Source: Dendrocalamus latiflorus (taxonomy: Eukaryota > Streptophyta > Magnoliopsida > Poales > Poaceae). From it: a stretch of DNA of 64,000 nucleotides. Location: NCBI GenBank assembly GCA_017311315.1, contig CM029617.1, forward strand, positions 1,716,681-1,780,680, given 5' to 3'. The position numbers and the translations under genes were made by a program. The notes beneath the pieces were generated by a model. That model did no database searches, had not been told where the DNA came from, and saw nothing but the letters and a program-made list of their open reading frames with translations. Shown piece after piece: positions 1 to 12,600 of this stretch. How positions within the stretch are numbered: position 1 is the stretch's first letter; each line of letters opens with the position of its first letter.

Positions 1-1938
1 CGACTCCTAGATTGGAGCAAGGAACCAAGGAGACAACGGTGTGCAGATAGGAAAGATCTTGGTAACCTCAGCCTCACCTGAAAAACCAAAGAAGATAGGG
101 AGTAGGACTATAGGAGATTCAGAATCTGGAAGGTGCCAATCCTCTCACTCTGCTCTCTCCACTCTCTTCTTTTATCCAATACCCTCTCTCTCTCTCTCTC
201 TCTCTCTCTTCTTGCAAATCGTTGGTGCCCTGCGACTACACTACTCCTTTTTATGGTGTACTCTATCTTGTTTTTAAATGTTTAAGCTTCTCGCTTATTT
301 TAATTTTTAGCTTATTTTAATCAGAAGCACTAAAAATACGTCATTTTTTATTTCGACTTATTTCAACTTTTTGAGATTTTTTTGGTTTTTATCTTTTCTT
401 TTTCTCTTTATTCATTTACATTGTCTATGATGATATAACGATTTTTTTATTTTATTTTTTTATTTTTTTAGAAAAAACTAACAATCATTACAATACAATT
501 TTAACTATATATTAAAAACTATAGCAAAAAACTTAAATCGTAAATAAGTTAGAGCAAGGCTAAACAGAGGGGCTAATAATGTGTCCATGTTAGCTGATGC
601 TCTCTGTTTTGACTATCTCTGATTTTTGTCCATGTTAGCTAGTGCTCTCCCTGTCAGCCATTTTTTGACCCCAGAAAAGGGAAGCACGGGAGGTCAGTTA
701 CACAAAAAAGCCCACAGACCATTTCTGGTAATTTTTCCCCATTTTTTCAGTTAGGTTTATGGTTTTTTTGAATAAATAAACAGGATAATTTCTTTGTTGT
801 TGTTTCAAAGTTTATTAGGAAAGCTTTTTTAAGCGTTTTATCGATTTATCGGCATTCATTTCGTTTACATATGCATTCGCACTAAAAGACCAAAAGAAAT
901 TAGTTATAGCCAAAACAGAGAGCATATGTAAAAGACCAAAAGAAATTCGTTTAAGTGTTGAGCTACTAGAAGAGGCCAGGCCATTTTTTTGTTGCAGTTA
1001 GTGTTGGTACGTGTCAATGTTATCATGTGTGTCGAATGCTACTAGTATACTCTTTTATCTAATCATTGTGTTGCTATATTGAAACGATGTTTGGCAACTT
1101 GTTAACATTGTTATATTGCAAACCATGTGGGAGAAAACAGGAGTGGTAAGTGCAAAGTTGGCTAGATTTGTCTTATTTTACGCCAGGTTTGGCTGTTCAG
1201 AATTGAATTTAAAGTCCAATTATTTTCGGTTTATAATTTATGGTTTATGATTTATAGCTCCCTTCGAATAAACAACGGGACAATTTCTAAGTGAAAGAAG
1301 GACAAGGTTAGTTCAGCATGTCAAGAATTTACGTTATTGCCCTTCTCTTTCTAAGTGAAAAAAGGACTAGATTTTCCCTTAACAATCTACATAAGGCTAG
1401 ATTTCTTCAAAATTGTCACACGGCAGCGAAGACACCGTTGCCAGCAGATGATTTGTTAATTCTCTTCCAAGTCCTCAGGGCAGATCACAGGTGTGCAGTT
1501 TTGATGTGCCTGGGCACTTGGCTGCCTCTGGTCAGATGCCATGCCATCCTCTCGTGATGCAGTAAACTACAGTCAGGCACAAGCTGTTACATGCGTGCGT
1601 GCAGTAAAAAACGAAGATATTCTACATCAGGTGACGCTCGACGGCGTGTCTTGAGTGAAAATCTTCCTCAAATTTTGTTGGAAAGTGCCAATATTCCAAG
1701 CATCCTTTTTCCACTACAATGATGTTTGATTTTAGAACCACTAGTCTACACTTATCCTTTCATTCAGAAAGGCTATCTGTAGAGTCGTTGCAGCTTGCAA
1801 ACATGACACACCCATTTCACTCACGCCGTAAACTTTCTCATCTATTTTTACCTATCTTTCCTATCCAGATCCTCTCTCCTGTGCATAACATCACAAGACA
1901 TAAGATCTATTTGAATCGGAACGTATGAATTTCATAGA
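1..1938. other. Gene-less AT-rich stretch
   Basis: I recognise no gene here. A CT microsatellite lies near 188-209. The block at about 280-560 is very AT-rich and resembles diverged members of the MITE family seen again at 12.2, 32.4, 58, 59.8 and 62 kb. The short open frames carry no recognisable domain and have no splice context. Confidence 0.5.
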
Positions 1939-2044
1939 AAGTGGCAAATAGGCTGAACTCTTTTACCTACAGAGGAGATAACGAAATCAATCCATGCCTT
2001 CACTCGCATATATCATAATCACTAGCTGAGCCTATTTGCCACTT
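1939..2044. repeat. Short inverted repeat (16-bp perfect arms)
   Basis: The arms at 1939-1954 (AAGTGGCAAATAGGCT) and 2029-2044 (its reverse complement) are perfect over 16 bp. Weaker complementarity continues inward. The 74-bp spacer has no coding signal. It could be a tiny foldback element or a chance hairpin. No target duplication was recognised. Confidence 0.5.
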
Positions 2045-2785
2045 GGTGAGGTGAATGCATCTATCTCGCCGTCTTTTCATTTCGACGTCGCGGCTTTTTA
2101 GTGTCAGTTTCTACCTTCAGGACGCCAGGGAGAACATGGAATATGCGGCGGCATATGAAGAGGACGCCAAGATCGCGGTGAAGTGAACCAAGAGATGTCG
2201 CCGTAGCTCCGGTCCCGTGTAGGGCCAGAAAAAGGATCCAAATTTGTCCATGAATGGTACGCACCCATCACATGTCGTCATGAACCCATTTTGAGCTTGC
2301 AGTGTTGTTAATGCTCGAAAGCGTATGCCAAGATAAACTAGCCTTGGAGCAGAGGACCAAGCTCAACGAGGCCAGCTGGAGTTCAGAATGCAGTCATATA
2401 TGGTTTGACAGAATAACAAGTTAAATTCCAGAGACATGATATGTCCTTGCGAGAAATCTAAATCACGGTCTCATACAATTAATCTTAATTTAATCTTGAT
2501 CTTAATCTTGCAACAACAAGAGGATCAACAAACACAATGGTCCGCGCGCGAGAGCGACGCGCCGGGCGCTGTGAGCCGATCGTTTCGCCATTGCTGAGCT
2601 TACCTCTGCCTCGGCTCTGCTGAATGTTGACCATGACAAGAACAGTAAATAACTTGTGCCCTCTTTTTTCTGATGTTGCTGCTGGGCGACGATGATTCTG
2701 TGATCGCCTTGTTATTATCAATTTATTACTGATCTGATTCTGTATCCCCCTCCCACTGTCCTTAACAGTGGACATGGCACACAGT

Positions 2786-3806
2786 GGGTGTGTTTGGTTG
2801 AAGGAACCAATTGAGATGGGATGGAATCGACTTACTTTTTGAGGATGGGATGGAATGAAATGGTCCAAATAGAATGTTTAGTTGGACGGATAGGATGGTA
2901 CGAGATTTTGTTTGGTTAGAGAAATAGAATGGTTCTAGCCGGTGTTTGGTTGAGGAATTGAATGGTATAGGGTTGGTAAGTAACCATATGGTGATAATAC
3001 CTTTTGTCTTTTTTTTGTCTTTTTTTTCTTCTTCTCCATTTTTTCCTTATTTATTCTTTCTTCCCGTCTTTTTTCCCTACCTTTTTTTGTTCTTCTTTTC
3101 AGATTGGCAGCGACCTGGCGGCGACCTCGGCAGCGAGCCCAACCTTGGCTCTCCTCCCCAGTGACCCCCTGCTTGTGGCAACCTTGACCTCCAAGGCAAG
3201 CCCGACCTCAGCTTCCCTCCCAAGTGATCCCCTGCTCGCCGTGACCTCGACCTCGGCGGTGAGCCTGACCTCGGCCCCCCTTCCCGCTGACCCCTTGCTC
3301 ACGGAGCCCTCAACCTCGACCTCGATAGCGAGCCCGACCTCAGCTCCCCTCCCCGGTGACCCCCTACTCGTGGTGACCTCGACCTCACCGGTGAGCCCGA
3401 ACTCGACTCCCCTCCCTGGTGACCCCCTGCTCGCGGTGACCTCGACCTTGGCTCCCCTTCCCGGCAACCGCCTGCTTGCGGCGACCTCAACCTCAGTGGA
3501 GCTCCTTCCCCCTCGTTGTCGCCAGAGCTCCTTTCCTTCTCCCGTCGACGCTCTTCCCTCGTGCGTCTACGCGTCGTTGGCGCTGCATCGCCTCGCCGAG
3601 TGGTGACCGAATCTAAGCAACAAACTCACGTGCGCTCACGTGACACACGAGCCCGAACTGGGACAGCGTTATTCACTCGTTTTTTTCCTAATGAAGTTGT
3701 CCCGGATCTGTAAGGAATATTCCTCTTGGTGGGATAGATTGATCCCACGTCGGACCACCCCTCATCCCTCGTGGATCCCATTCCGTCCAAGCAACCAAGT
3801 GCCCCC
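2786..3806. mobile_element. Non-autonomous DNA-transposon-like element carrying a minisatellite
   Basis: The left end reads GGGTGTGTTTGGTTG and the right end (3792-3806), reverse-complemented, reads GGGGGCACTTGGTTG. These are imperfect terminal inverted repeats of the kind common in grass hAT or PIF-type elements. Both subterminal regions contain GGATGGAATGG-like words. The centre (about 3105-3500) is a GC-rich minisatellite. I could not identify a target duplication, so the exact ends and the superfamily are inferred. Confidence 0.5.
3106..3500 (+). repeat. About 63-bp GC-rich minisatellite
   Basis: Roughly six diverged units of about 63 bp, some with indels, carry the recurring words GACCCCCTGCTCG, GTGACCTCGACCTCG and CGACCTCGGCTCCCCT. 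Because 63 is divisible by three, the tract stays open on the plus strand as about six 21-residue Pro/Thr/Ser-rich repeats (key motif DPLL-x-VTSTS). It also stays open on the minus strand. It lies inside the transposon-like element at 2786-3806, so I treat it as repeat DNA and not as a gene. Confidence 0.7.
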
Positions 3807-4271
3807 TTAATAACGTCATCATTCGTTGTCCCCTTCTTCCTGCCAGCATGCGTACCTACTGACTATAGTTAATGTGTACGTTTTTTGTTCATTACTGGAT
3901 GTTGGATGCAAGACGCATAGATCTATGTATCGCGCATATACTACTGTCAGATATATGGGCTGGGCCAAAGCCCAAAGTCTGTTGCGATCGTTTCCTGCAT
4001 AGAAATTGAAGAATGCAGATTTTACAGTAGAGTTACTGAACAGACGAAGACTTGAGAGTTGTGTTCATTTGGAGTGAAGGTTCAACAGTGGTGCACGTAA
4101 AGCCAGTGACGTACAGATCCGCAATGAGATACGCACATTGCAGATCGCGGTACGTACGGGAAAAAAATAACGTCCCATGCAGTCAAACAGTAACATGAAT
4201 AAAGCTATCTATCAGATGTTGGTCGTAGCAGCGCCAGTTACTTTACTTTCCTGGCGAACTGATACTTCTAC

Positions 4272-4415
4272 CTAGTCCGCTACCTTATCTTTGAGCTCTT
4301 CTTCAGACTTGCACAGTTTCTCCCGAATAGGTGCAAGAAAGGATTTCAAATCCTTGCAGATTTGCGTTTTGTCGTCAGAGGAGAGACCCCTGTCATCGCT
4401 GAACCGTATTTGCAC
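4272..4415 (-). CDS. Possible terminal exon of an unidentified gene (47 codons plus stop)
   Basis: On the minus strand a pyrimidine-rich tract ending in CCAG at 4416-4419 is followed by exactly 48 in-phase codons ending in a stop. The peptide is hydrophilic and helix-prone. It starts VQIRFSDD, continues with a GLSSDDK segment and a KSFLAPIREKL segment, and ends EELKDKVAD. The reading frame, acceptor and amphipathic composition look like a real last exon. I do not recognise the family and found no upstream partner exon. A MITE (4465-4751) and a LINE derivative (4956-6370) lie immediately upstream, so the rest may be far away, deleted or outside my recognition. It may equally be a gene relic. 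Confidence 0.35.
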   Translation of the reverse strand: MQIRFSDDRGLSSDDKTQICKDLKSFLAPIREKLCKSEEELKDKVAD

Positions 4416-4464
4416 CTGGAAAGAATAGACAAATAGAGTACAAATAATCAGGATCACAACATAA

Positions 4465-4751
4465 GAGTATCTCCAAGAGATACTCTATATGGCTCTTAAC
4501 ATTTAAATTTTAGAGTTGAAGGGTAAGAAGTAGCTCCAACAGATTCCCAAATAGACTCCCAAAAATAGAACACACCCAAAAAATGGGCTCTCGCTCTCTA
4601 CTTATAGAGGATGATCTAGGCTCCCAATAATGTTTTTCTGGTTTAGGGTATCTGTTGGAGGGAATGATTATTTTGGGACCTTATATCGTGATTAGGATCT
4701 GTAAAAAGAGATTTAAGGTGTGAATTTATTGGGCATCTCTTGGAGATGCTC
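4465..4751. mobile_element. PIF/Harbinger-like MITE (GAGCATCTCCAAGAGA family), copy 1
   Basis: The terminal inverted repeats are GAGTATCTCCAAGAGA at the left and TCTCTTGGAGATGCTC at the right. They are flanked by a 3-bp TAA duplication (4462-4464 and 4752-4754). The length is 287 bp and there is no coding capacity. A second copy lies at 62872-63155. The TAA/TTA duplication is typical of PIF/Harbinger-derived MITEs. Confidence 0.85.
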
Positions 4752-4955
4752 TAAGCTTGCATAAAAGTACATGCACGTCAATTTACAAACAAGCATTATA
4801 GTCGCAATGTTTCTAGGAATTCAACATAAGAGGGTGACTGCTGAGGCAGTGAGGCGTATTTCAAAATTAAGTTGATATATTTCAAATTCTTAAGACAAAT
4901 TTTGTGCTTCAAATCATTAATATTTCCTTCTTGTCTGTCAAATCCTTAGAGGGTT

Positions 4956-6370
4956 GATTCTCTAGCAGTGAGATCCCGTCCCTTCACCTCCCACCCCCCG
5001 TCCCTTCACCTCCCACCCCCCGTCCGGATCCCTCCTCCTCACCGTCGCCGGAGCGCGCCACCGGTCCCTGCTGGACACAAGGAGGGCGACGGCGGGGCTT
5101 TTTTCCTTCCCCTGCTCGGTTCGGTGGGGATTGGTGCACTGGTCGTGAGATCCCCGGCTGCGGCTCCCCTCGCCGGCGGCGGTTCCAGTGGCCTGGTGGC
5201 TGGATCTGACGTCCCTCGGCAGGTGGCGCTGCGGCGGGCTCCCGAGCCATGGAGTGGCAAGGCCCGCGTGGAGGAGGACGGTGTGGAGTGCGCTGGGAGG
5301 GAGGCAGAGAGGGGCGGCGGGACCCGGTAGCGGATCCCCTCGCCGGCGGCGGATCCGGCGGCCTGGTGGCCGGATCTGGCGTCTCTCAGGTGGTGGCGCC
5401 GCGGCGGGCTCCCGAGATTTGGTGCGGCGAGGCCTGCGCGGAGGAGGAGGGCGAGGAGCGCGTTGGGGTTGAGGTGCGGCGGGTCCCGGCAGCGGCCCTC
5501 CTTGCCGGCGGCGGGTCTGGCATCCCTCGGTAGGCGGCGCGGCGGCGGGCTCTCAAGCTGTGGAGTGGAGAGGCCCGCGCGGAGGGGGAGGGAGTGGAGC
5601 GCACTGGGAGGGATGCGGAGGCGCGCGGTGGAGTTGAGGAGCGGCGGGAGGCTCGTCGGCGGGGCGACCGCGGGCGTGCTTCTGGTCGAGCTGGGCGAGC
5701 GCATGCGCGGGAGCAGCGGGAGAGGCGACATGGTGCGCTGTGCTGTTGTTCTGCTCCCCGCAGTAGGGTGGTGCGCGCAGGAGTGGTGCTGTCTCAGCAA
5801 CGGGTTTGCTCGTTGTGGAGTTCAAGGGTGGCTATGCCATGGCCTTGAGGCGTGCAGGGCTCCGATGTGTTGGTGGCGGTCTTTTGTGTGTGTGGGTAGT
5901 GCGTGGGGTGCTGTGGAGGTGCTGGCGAAAGCCTTGCCGGTGATCTTACCGGTCTCGACAACGATGACGCCTTCGGGTGCCATGGTCCTTCCTGGAGGTG
6001 TTGTCTTGGCACTCAATAGCCCTTATGTTTACTGATCTCCAGGTGAAAACCTTGCCTCGGTGAGGCAGGCGGCGTCGGCGACCCTCGTCGCCTCCTTGGA
6101 GACGTCGCCTCGGAGGTCCATCTTCACGCAAAGCAGACTGAAGTTTGGATGGCTCAGCCGGATGAAGATAGGGATTTGGTTGAAAGCAAGGACAAAGAAA
6201 AGTGCGGAAGCTCAGTCTATCTAGCTATTTTTCATAGTCCTTAAGCTGTTCTTCTTGTTGTTTCATGCTCATCAGTTTTGAGGATTTGAGCCTAAGAGCT
6301 CTTGTAACTTTTGGCTGTATATATCCCTCGTGGATATAGAGGCCAGATTTTATATCATTTATCTAAAAAA
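4956..6370 (+). mobile_element. Non-autonomous LINE-like retrotransposon, 1.4 kb
   Basis: A 15-bp duplication (AATCCTTAGAGGGTT) flanks the insert at 4941-4955 and 6371-6385. The insert ends in a short A-run. Its last ~120 bp (GGCTGTATATATCCCTCGTG, then ATAGAGGCCAGATTTT) resemble the 3' end of plant L1-type LINEs. The 5' 1 kb is GC-rich and starts with a 20-odd bp duplication (about 4977-5022). It then has about three diverged 150-170-bp repeats (around 5160-5640) containing CGGATCTGGCGTC and GCGGCGGGCTC words. No endonuclease or reverse transcriptase is present. The long open frames on both strands reflect GC-rich repeats, not genes. It could be an internally deleted LINE, or less likely a retrocopied transcript. 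Confidence 0.75.
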
Positions 6371-6385
6371 AATCCTTAGAGGGTT

Positions 6386-7579
6386 ATTAACTTTAATATC
6401 TTTCAACAGTGTCCTTTGTTAAATTCAAGGATATCTAGATATGTAAGAATTCCCATGAAAACTCATAAAGAATCCTCTTTACATTAACAATAGACTATCA
6501 GAAAATAAAAAACATCGCCTGAGCATTTGGATACTTCATAAACAGATGCCTTTCCAGTAGAGAGTTCCAAAGGATCTAAAGACTCCAGCAAACCCTGTAG
6601 TTCAGAATTATCCGAGTTCACTCAGATAAAAATCCAGACAGCAGAACCATCACAGTTAAGATATGTGATTTTTTCCAGCAGTTGACTGCAGAACTACAGC
6701 ACCTTTATCCTACTGCTGGCCCATGAATTGAGGTTCTAGCCTGCAAACAGCACGCAATGCATGAGGGTTTATTAGCAATCTAGTCACAGAGCTAACATGT
6801 TTATGGTTTCCAAAAGGCTAATTTCTTCCCTGTTCACTTATTTACCACTATGAACTTGTCTTGCTGATTGTTCCATAGTTGGTGTTACCGTGTTAAAACA
6901 GTCTAATCAAATAGTGCAAGTAGTCAACATTGCATGGCGATACCAAAATTGAGCATTAGCACATGCAACATTACACCTTGTTTGGTGTCAAGCATCATTT
7001 GTTACAGGTATAAGAATTGGCCAGGAAAGATCATGCCAATGATCACGAAAACGAAACCCATTGACCAGCGTTGTCAAAGCAATATTGTGTCAAAGGGCTG
7101 AAGGCTAAGATCAAATGAATTGCTGTCAAGAACAAAGGCAATGGTCAACATGTTTGTGAGGTGTTTCGTGCCTTTCATTTTCTTTTGATGGAAACATTCT
7201 CGTGATTCAGCTTCTTGGCCGCTTTTGCCTTTCAGAGATTGCCACAGATAAGCAAAAGCAGCAAGCTTCCATGTCCCAAGTTACCTTCTAACATTAGTCA
7301 CAGAATGGAAGTAGGCTGTGAACCTGTGAAATTCATGCTTGCACACAAAGGGTCCATGCATGAAAAGATCGATTAGAGCATGGGGACTAGCTCCTGAGAT
7401 TAAGTACAATATCAGATTTTCCATTCAGATTTCAGATGTGCACAAGAAAACTACAGCAAAACCTCGCCTTTCTCACATTCCAACTAGCAGCAGCATCCAA
7501 AGCTGATCTAATACAGATTCGCTGGACTATACCTAAGAAAAACACACTTAACTGACTGGGCTGACAGTTTGGTGCACTC
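6386..7579. other. Gene-less stretch between LINE derivative and Copia remnant
   Basis: The sequence continues from before the LINE insertion. I see no splice-compatible exon, RNA gene or terminal repeat. Confidence 0.4.
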
Positions 7580-9640
7580 ACAATGCTGCAGCAAAACAAA
7601 ATAGGTGCAGCCAAAAACACAAAGATGACTGTACTGGAGGGCTCTAGAGTAGAGACGCTCTATAGAACCGACATCCTTAAGAGTAGTGGAAGGTTGCGTA
7701 TTGATGAAATATGCAGCCGTAGAAATAGCCCCCGCCTAGAACTATGGTGGAACGTGAGAAGAAATAAGAAGATGCGAGCAGTCTCAAGCAGATGACGATG
7801 CTTGCGTTCAACAACCCCATTCTGAGCATAGCCACTAGGACAAGAAGACTGGTAAAGAGTGCCCTACTTAAAAAGAAATTATCTAAAAGCATCAGAACAG
7901 TACTCTCCAGCAGAATCACAGCGAAAAGTACGGATAGAGGACTCAAACTGAGTACGAACCATCATGTCAAAGCTACGATAGATCATAAGAAAATGACCAT
8001 GATTAGACATAAGGAAAAGTCAAGTGAAACAAGAATAATCATCAATGAAAATTACATAGAATTTATACCCTCCTTTTGAGATAATAGGCACAGATCCACA
8101 TACAACTAAATGAACTAAATCAAAAGGACAAGAAAACATAGACTCACTAGAATGACAAAGAAGTTGTAGCTACTTGACCATCTTACAACCCTGATAAAAC
8201 ATTATCGTGTCAATAGTAACACATTCAAGAACACACTGACGAATTAATGAAGAAAGACGAGACCCACACAGGTGTCCTAAACGATGATGCCGCTGCGCAA
8301 AAGCTCCAGAGGTGGTGGCAACAGTGGCGGTAGAGGCAGACGTAGCAGGAGCAACTGAAGTGGATGGAAGGTAGAGGCGGTTGAGAATATAGAAACCCTG
8401 ATGATCTCTACGGCACCCGCCAGTCCAAAGTACCGTCTCTATCTGTCGATCCTGGACAAAACAGGTGTGAGAGTCAAAAACAATCCTACAACTAAGATCA
8501 ACGAGTTGTCCCACCGAAAGAAATTGCATGGTAAGTTGGGGGAACATGAGAAACAACTGGAATAGAAGAGTCAGTGGACAAAACAATGCCCTGACAGCTA
8601 ACAGATAAGGAAATACCATCGGCTATTTGAACAGAGATAGGAAAATCAGGAGGGCCTACTAAAATGAGAGATGTAGAGTCCGATGTCATGTGAAAAGAGT
8701 CACCAGAATCTAGAACTCAAAAGGTACCTGGAGAAGACGTCTGAGCTAAACTGACAAAACCCGATGAGCTGTGAGAGAGCTGCTAAAGTAGAGGTTGGTA
8801 GAGCTGTTGAATAGAGTCACCTTTTTTAGCAGAAACTGATGAGCTGGTCTATCCTTCTGTGAAGGAAGGGCCCTACCCCCCTTTGGTCGCCCACCCTCAC
8901 GTGCCTTATTCCATTTTTTCGCACCACACAACTCTGGTAGTTGTGCCCGAAGTTCTAACCTGAGATAAATCTCTTCAGCCCAAAGCGTCGAAAGGGCCTC
9001 TGTAACAGTCGGCCGTGGAGAGCGGTTCAGCAGCTGAGCTCTGACAGGCTCAAACTCTAGGCAAAAACGACAGACGAAGTCATAAAGGCGAAGACAATCA
9101 TGATTCGCCTTCTGCACTTTGTGACACTCCTAACAAAGTGAAAAGGTCAGCTCATCTAGCTGGCGCCAGAGACTTGCCAAGCTCTAATCGATCTGAGCAA
9201 CAAATTCTTAGCCAAAACTTAAAACTTAGGTGCAAATTCACAAACTGAAAGATCGGATTCAAAATGGAGTTCTCGAATCATGAACCACCTCTATCCATTG
9301 AATTGGCAAAGAATAAATAAAAAAGGAGAAAATCTATTGATCTCTTGTGTGACCTACTGATGCTTATCTTCCATATCTTCAGCACCGCCATGTATTCCCT
9401 CCTTGACAAGGAGAGAATGGCGCTACCTTGGCTCCACCAACTGCTCGGGGAAGACTAATCTAGCGAGGGCACTAGATCCGGCGACCGGAGGTGTAGATAC
9501 CAGATCTGAATGGCCATTCTACTCCACTGCCACCTCTACTGTTCACTCGGGCTATCGACTGTTGCTGCTTGTTGCTCTCATTGGTCATCGGACTACCGCC
9601 TCCATCGCTGGTCACCATGCTTGCTCCAGTCATTAGGGCT
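7580..9640 (-). mobile_element. Decayed Ty1/Copia retrotransposon (gag, protease, integrase)
   Basis: Read on the minus strand, the domain order is Copia-like. A gag C-terminal portion lies at about 9117-8750. A protease-like stretch with DSG followed by FHMTSD lies at about 8710-8670. A gag-pre-integrase region has a QLTMQFLSVGQLVDLSCRI segment and the zinc-binding HHRLGH (about 8560-8280). An integrase core portion contains FRCDSAGEY and QNGVVERKHRHLLETAR (about 7960-7770). Several stops and frameshifts interrupt it, and reverse transcriptase, RNase H and clear LTRs were not found. The 9380-9640 portion looks like the gag start. Confidence 0.85.
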
Positions 9641-12600
9641 GGCGAAAAAAATTTGGTAGGACTCGAATCAAAGTTGTTTTGATTAAAGTAGTCATTAGGT
9701 TAAAATTTAAAATGAGTTTATTTCAAGTGAAAAAAGATTAATGAGCCTTGATTTGATGGCTCGTTAGCTCGAATTTGAAATAATCATTTAAACCATAAAT
9801 AAATAACTTTATGTCGAACTATGTCAATTTCGAAAGAAGCCCGATAATAGTTCGATAGTCGAAGGATAGAGTGAGGAGGAGAAAGCAGGGGTACAATGGT
9901 GTTTAAACTCTTCGTATTGGTATTTTTCAAAGAACCTTACTCTATAATAGCATATTGCAAGTTTTAAACTCTACAGTGGCGTATCTACACTTGATAGTGG
10001 CATGTATCTAAATTTTCAAAAAAGAAAAGCTTCCCTGAGCCTGTGACAGACAGCCTCCCTGCTCTGTTTCCCGACGCAGACACCGGCCGGCCGGATAGCA
10101 AAGTTGCAGCGACCAACCAGGTGTTGAGGTCAGCCGTGGCTATCCGATTCCAAATCCAGTGCTCGTCATCAACTCATGCCGGTCCTACTCCGACATTGCC
10201 CGCTGCAGCACGCACACGCACACACATGGCTTGTGCCAAACTGAAGAAAGTGAGAGCTCAACCGCGGCCATGGACGCATCGATGAACCTGGCCAAGTGAT
10301 CGAAACGCACGCTTCCTTTTATCTCCTGCAGAATGAACCTAACAACCGAGTCCAAACACTTCACCTCGATCAAGCCGATCGAGCTACGTTCTCAGCTGCC
10401 ACTACTGCAGCTAAGGCTATCGCCATTGTTGCTTGATGCATTCAGACTCACTCGGCCCTACTCTAGATAATGCATGCATCAATATAATTCGTGCAGATGC
10501 ATTGTGGGGTGGTAGACTTTTCTTCAGCGATTCACTGGACCACTGTGTTTAATTCTGAATGGATCTGCAGCGCGTATGTAGGACAACAATAACCACAGCT
10601 TTTTTCCAACCTTTGTTGCATGCATGTCAAGTGCCTCTGTACTCTGTGGCTTGCCTTTGGCTCCTTGTGTAGCATGTAGACGTTGTTTATTTACTGTTCC
10701 TTGCTAGCTTGTCTCCATTCTCAGGCTACTGCATATATCAAATGCATGCGCAGTGACAGTGGTGTGCTGCTGCTGGGTGCATGGGAACGGTCCAAGTTCC
10801 TGATGATGCATGAACCCAGCAATTAGCCTGAAGAAAATGCAAGCTGGGTCACTCACCGGTCTAGAATGCTGTGCTTAGTGACTGACAGGATTTGATGTGT
10901 GTGTCATTACCTTCACTTTGTTAGGGCAGTATGCAGTGTTATCATTGATCTGCGGACTTGGATATATATATCGTCGATTAGTCTCCTCCTGCATAGTTGG
11001 CGAGACAGCTTGTTTTTCGTTGGCTGATACAAAGATGGTGGAGTAATCCTCAAGTCCAACAGCCCAGTGATGCTGTTGATATATCAATTGTTGGGGGGGG
11101 GGGGGGGGGGGTTTGAGAAAAATGTTTTTGGACCTAGGGAGAGGTTAATTACCTTGCAAAATTCTTCGTAACCACGACTATTCTTGAATTAATCCCTTCA
11201 TTTTTGTAGATGTTATTTTAGAAGGTATGCAATCGAAGTGCCAAAACTTTGACCACTAATAAACGCAAAAATATCTAGATTTATCTCATACATTGCTAGA
11301 TTTGTCAGTAAAAATAATTTTATATCCATTTATAGTTTTATTAACGTATAATTAGAAAAGGTGATGGCCAGCTGTGTATATTAGAGACATTTTTATGATC
11401 TTCTTTCAAGGACGGAGGGCGTGAGAAAACCCGAGAAATTAGTGTCTCAATTTCTTGTGGGAAATTGCACCTTTCTCACACCTGTGCTCAGCGCCCAAGC
11501 CATTTTCTGGACGCTGCATCACAACCGTTAGCCAGGAGCTAGAAACCAGGAATGCAGCTTCTCTGTTCTTCTTTTCTGTTCCTATCCTGTTTTCTCACAT
11601 GTATCAGCAACTTATTCGTTATACTTTATTTTTTGTGGGATTTGCAATAGCACACATCCCTCTTAGACTGTTACCATGTATAGACTGTTGCCATGTATGA
11701 AGAAACATAGAAAAAAAGACACGAAAGCTTGATTCAGAAACCAGGGTCGCCTGATGCTTGACCTCCATTTGGATTACCTACGTTTTTGTGCAACTTTTGG
11801 GGCACAATATATGTTACCATGTGCCACTCACCAACGAATCTAGCGTTTTCTGCAATTTATACTACTTATATATGTAATTTACTCGTAATGAGCGTCCGGT
11901 TTGCGTGCTTCGGTGCCTAGGGCAACTAACCGGTTTCCATCCGTTTGTCTGTGCCGGCCGGTGTTGATTTATCCAACCATGGCGCCGGCGGAGTGGCGGG
12001 AGGTGGCCTAGGGTTTGGGCTTGGGGAGCGGCGGCTTCACCACCATGGATGGCGAATCGAACAAAAGCTTTCGTGATTTCGTAAGTACGCTTGTTTAGAC
12101 GGATCGCTACTCTTTGGCTTTGCTCATTTCGATTTGACATTCTATCTTCTCACTTATTTTTTATTATTTATAAATTTTTTTCTTCTGATTTTTTAGTTTT
12201 TTAGCTTTTTGTCGATTCTTTTTTTCGTATTCGTTTGTATTGTCCGTGATGGTCTAGCATATTTTTTTTCTGTTTTTAAATTCAGTTATACTAAATAATC
12301 AATAATACTATAATTTTAGTTAGATATAATTTAATTTCAATCATAAACTAACTTATTTCAAATTAGCTGGGCGGCATCTTTACCGTCTTCTGGTGGCTGC
12401 TAGCTGCGCGCAGATCTTGCTTCAGTGCTTCTATTAGTTAATTTCTTCTATTAGTTAATTTCTGTGGCCCTGACACATCCAATAGGATCCACGCGTTGGA
12501 CTCTAGCTTGCAGCTATGTTTCTGTTCTTGGTTGCTTGATTGCTTCTGGTCGGCGACTTTTCCGATCGCGTCCGTTTTGTTTGCATTAGGTCGGTCCTAT

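Noticed and set aside
3004..3606. 200-codon PT-rich repeat protein
   Set aside because: It is a minisatellite within a transposon-like shell, open on both strands, so not a credible host gene.
4968..6035. Glycine/arginine-rich frames up to 253 codons
   Set aside because: They fall within the LINE-like insert; repeats and GC content explain them.
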